Shown here one piece after another: positions 5,335 to 5,644 of a stretch of 5,644 nt of DNA; the stretch's first letter is position 1, and every line of letters starts with the position of its first letter. This DNA comes from Thermoguttaceae bacterium. GTDB lineage: Bacteria; Planctomycetota; Planctomycetia; Pirellulales; Thermoguttaceae. The notes below the pieces were generated by a model. The model worked only from the letters and a program-made list of their open reading frames with translations, ran no database searches and was not told the origin of the DNA. The stretch covers positions 1 to 5,644 of the forward strand of contig JAFTCU010000333.1 in NCBI GenBank assembly GCA_017454585.1, written 5' to 3'. Both the position numbers and the translations under genes were made by a program.

Positions 5335-5644
5335 ATGTCACTGAAAAGCCCCCAAATCGTCAAAACCGACATCAAAAAGGTTGGTATTCTGTTCTCCGGC
5401 GGCCCTGCTCCGTCCGCCAATGCCGTGATCTGCTCCGCTGCCGACTGCTTCCGCCGCGCCGGGATCGAAGTTTACGGCTTCCTTAACGGTTACTCCCATC
5501 TCGTCGAGTACAAAGATGGTGACGTTTTGGCCGAAGGCGTGGCTTACATCCGCCTCGACAAAATGAACCTCGAAGGCCGCCGCACCGAAGGCGGGATCAT
5601 CATCGGTTCCGCACGAGCCAACCCAGGCAAAGCCATGGGCAAAC
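5335..5644 (+). CDS. 6-phosphofructokinase (ATP- or PPi-dependent), N-terminal part
   Basis: The right edge cuts the gene after 103 codons. The product phosphorylates fructose 6-phosphate to fructose 1,6-bisphosphate in cytoplasmic glycolysis (reversible if PPi-dependent). The visible part has the PFK fold's first landmarks: VGILFSGGPAPSANAVI (16-32) is the phosphate-binding first loop, GFLNGYSHL (48-56) matches the G-F-x-x-G-Y strand, and GGIIIGSAR (86-94) is the G-S/T-x-R motif whose arginine contacts the phosphoryl donor in E. coli PfkA. The loop reads GGPAPSAN instead of the usual GGDAPGMN. The GGD(G/D)S motif that separates ATP from PPi enzymes lies beyond the edge, so the donor and the gene symbol are left open. 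The gene diverges from the glycan-related set and has its own promoter and leader. The start is fixed by a GGAG 5 bases upstream. Confidence 0.92.
   Translation, partial: MSLKSPQIVKTDIKKVGILFSGGPAPSANAVICSAADCFRRAGIEVYGFLNGYSHLVEYKDGDVLAEGVAYIRLDKMNLEGRRTEGGIIIGSARANPGKAMGK

Overview
The window (GC-rich genes, AT-richer gaps) carries six protein genes and two repeat-bearing intergenic regions. Five genes lie on the minus strand and read from about 4900 down to base 1. One gene diverges on the plus strand at the right edge. Four genes have a Shine-Dalgarno at normal spacing, one has a shorter one, and the GH16-like gene has none. No gene settles the taxonomy. The secreted glycan-processing enzymes, an unassigned large exported protein, structured intergenic repeats and a variant phosphofructokinase together resemble a glycan-degrading Gram-negative such as the Planctomycetes-Verrucomicrobia-Lentisphaerae group; this is a low-confidence guess.

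Minus strand, in order of transcription: (1) a 744-residue exported protein of no recognised family (4898-2664), preceded by a TATAAT box; (2) a 158-base gap filled mostly by a composite palindromic repeat (2551-2663); (3) a classical short-chain dehydrogenase/reductase (2505-1762) with a glucose-dehydrogenase-like active-site segment; (4) an exported GH16-like glycoside hydrolase with an intact catalytic motif (1700-834); (5) a small DUF1294 membrane protein (810-499); (6) the first 161-162 residues of an exported sialidase/BNR-type protein with one clear Asp-box (487-1, cut by the window edge). Genes 4-6 are tightly spaced (23 and 11 bases) and probably co-transcribed. The SDR gene is 61 bases upstream of gene 4 with no convincing terminator, so it may belong to the same unit. 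Whether the 744-residue gene reads through the repeat is open.

The plausible joint role is extracellular glycan breakdown (GH16-like, sialidase-like and perhaps the 744-residue protein) with oxidation or reduction of a released sugar by the SDR in the cytoplasm. No transporter, SusC/SusD pair, sulfatase or dedicated regulator is visible.

The divergent region 4899-5334 (436 bases) has no credible gene. It holds the promoter of the 744-residue gene, a pair of inverted structured repeats (5013-5205) whose stems differ by compensating changes, a partial third repeat end, an extended -10 promoter, and a leader hairpin in front of a 6-phosphofructokinase gene (5335 to the right edge, truncated).
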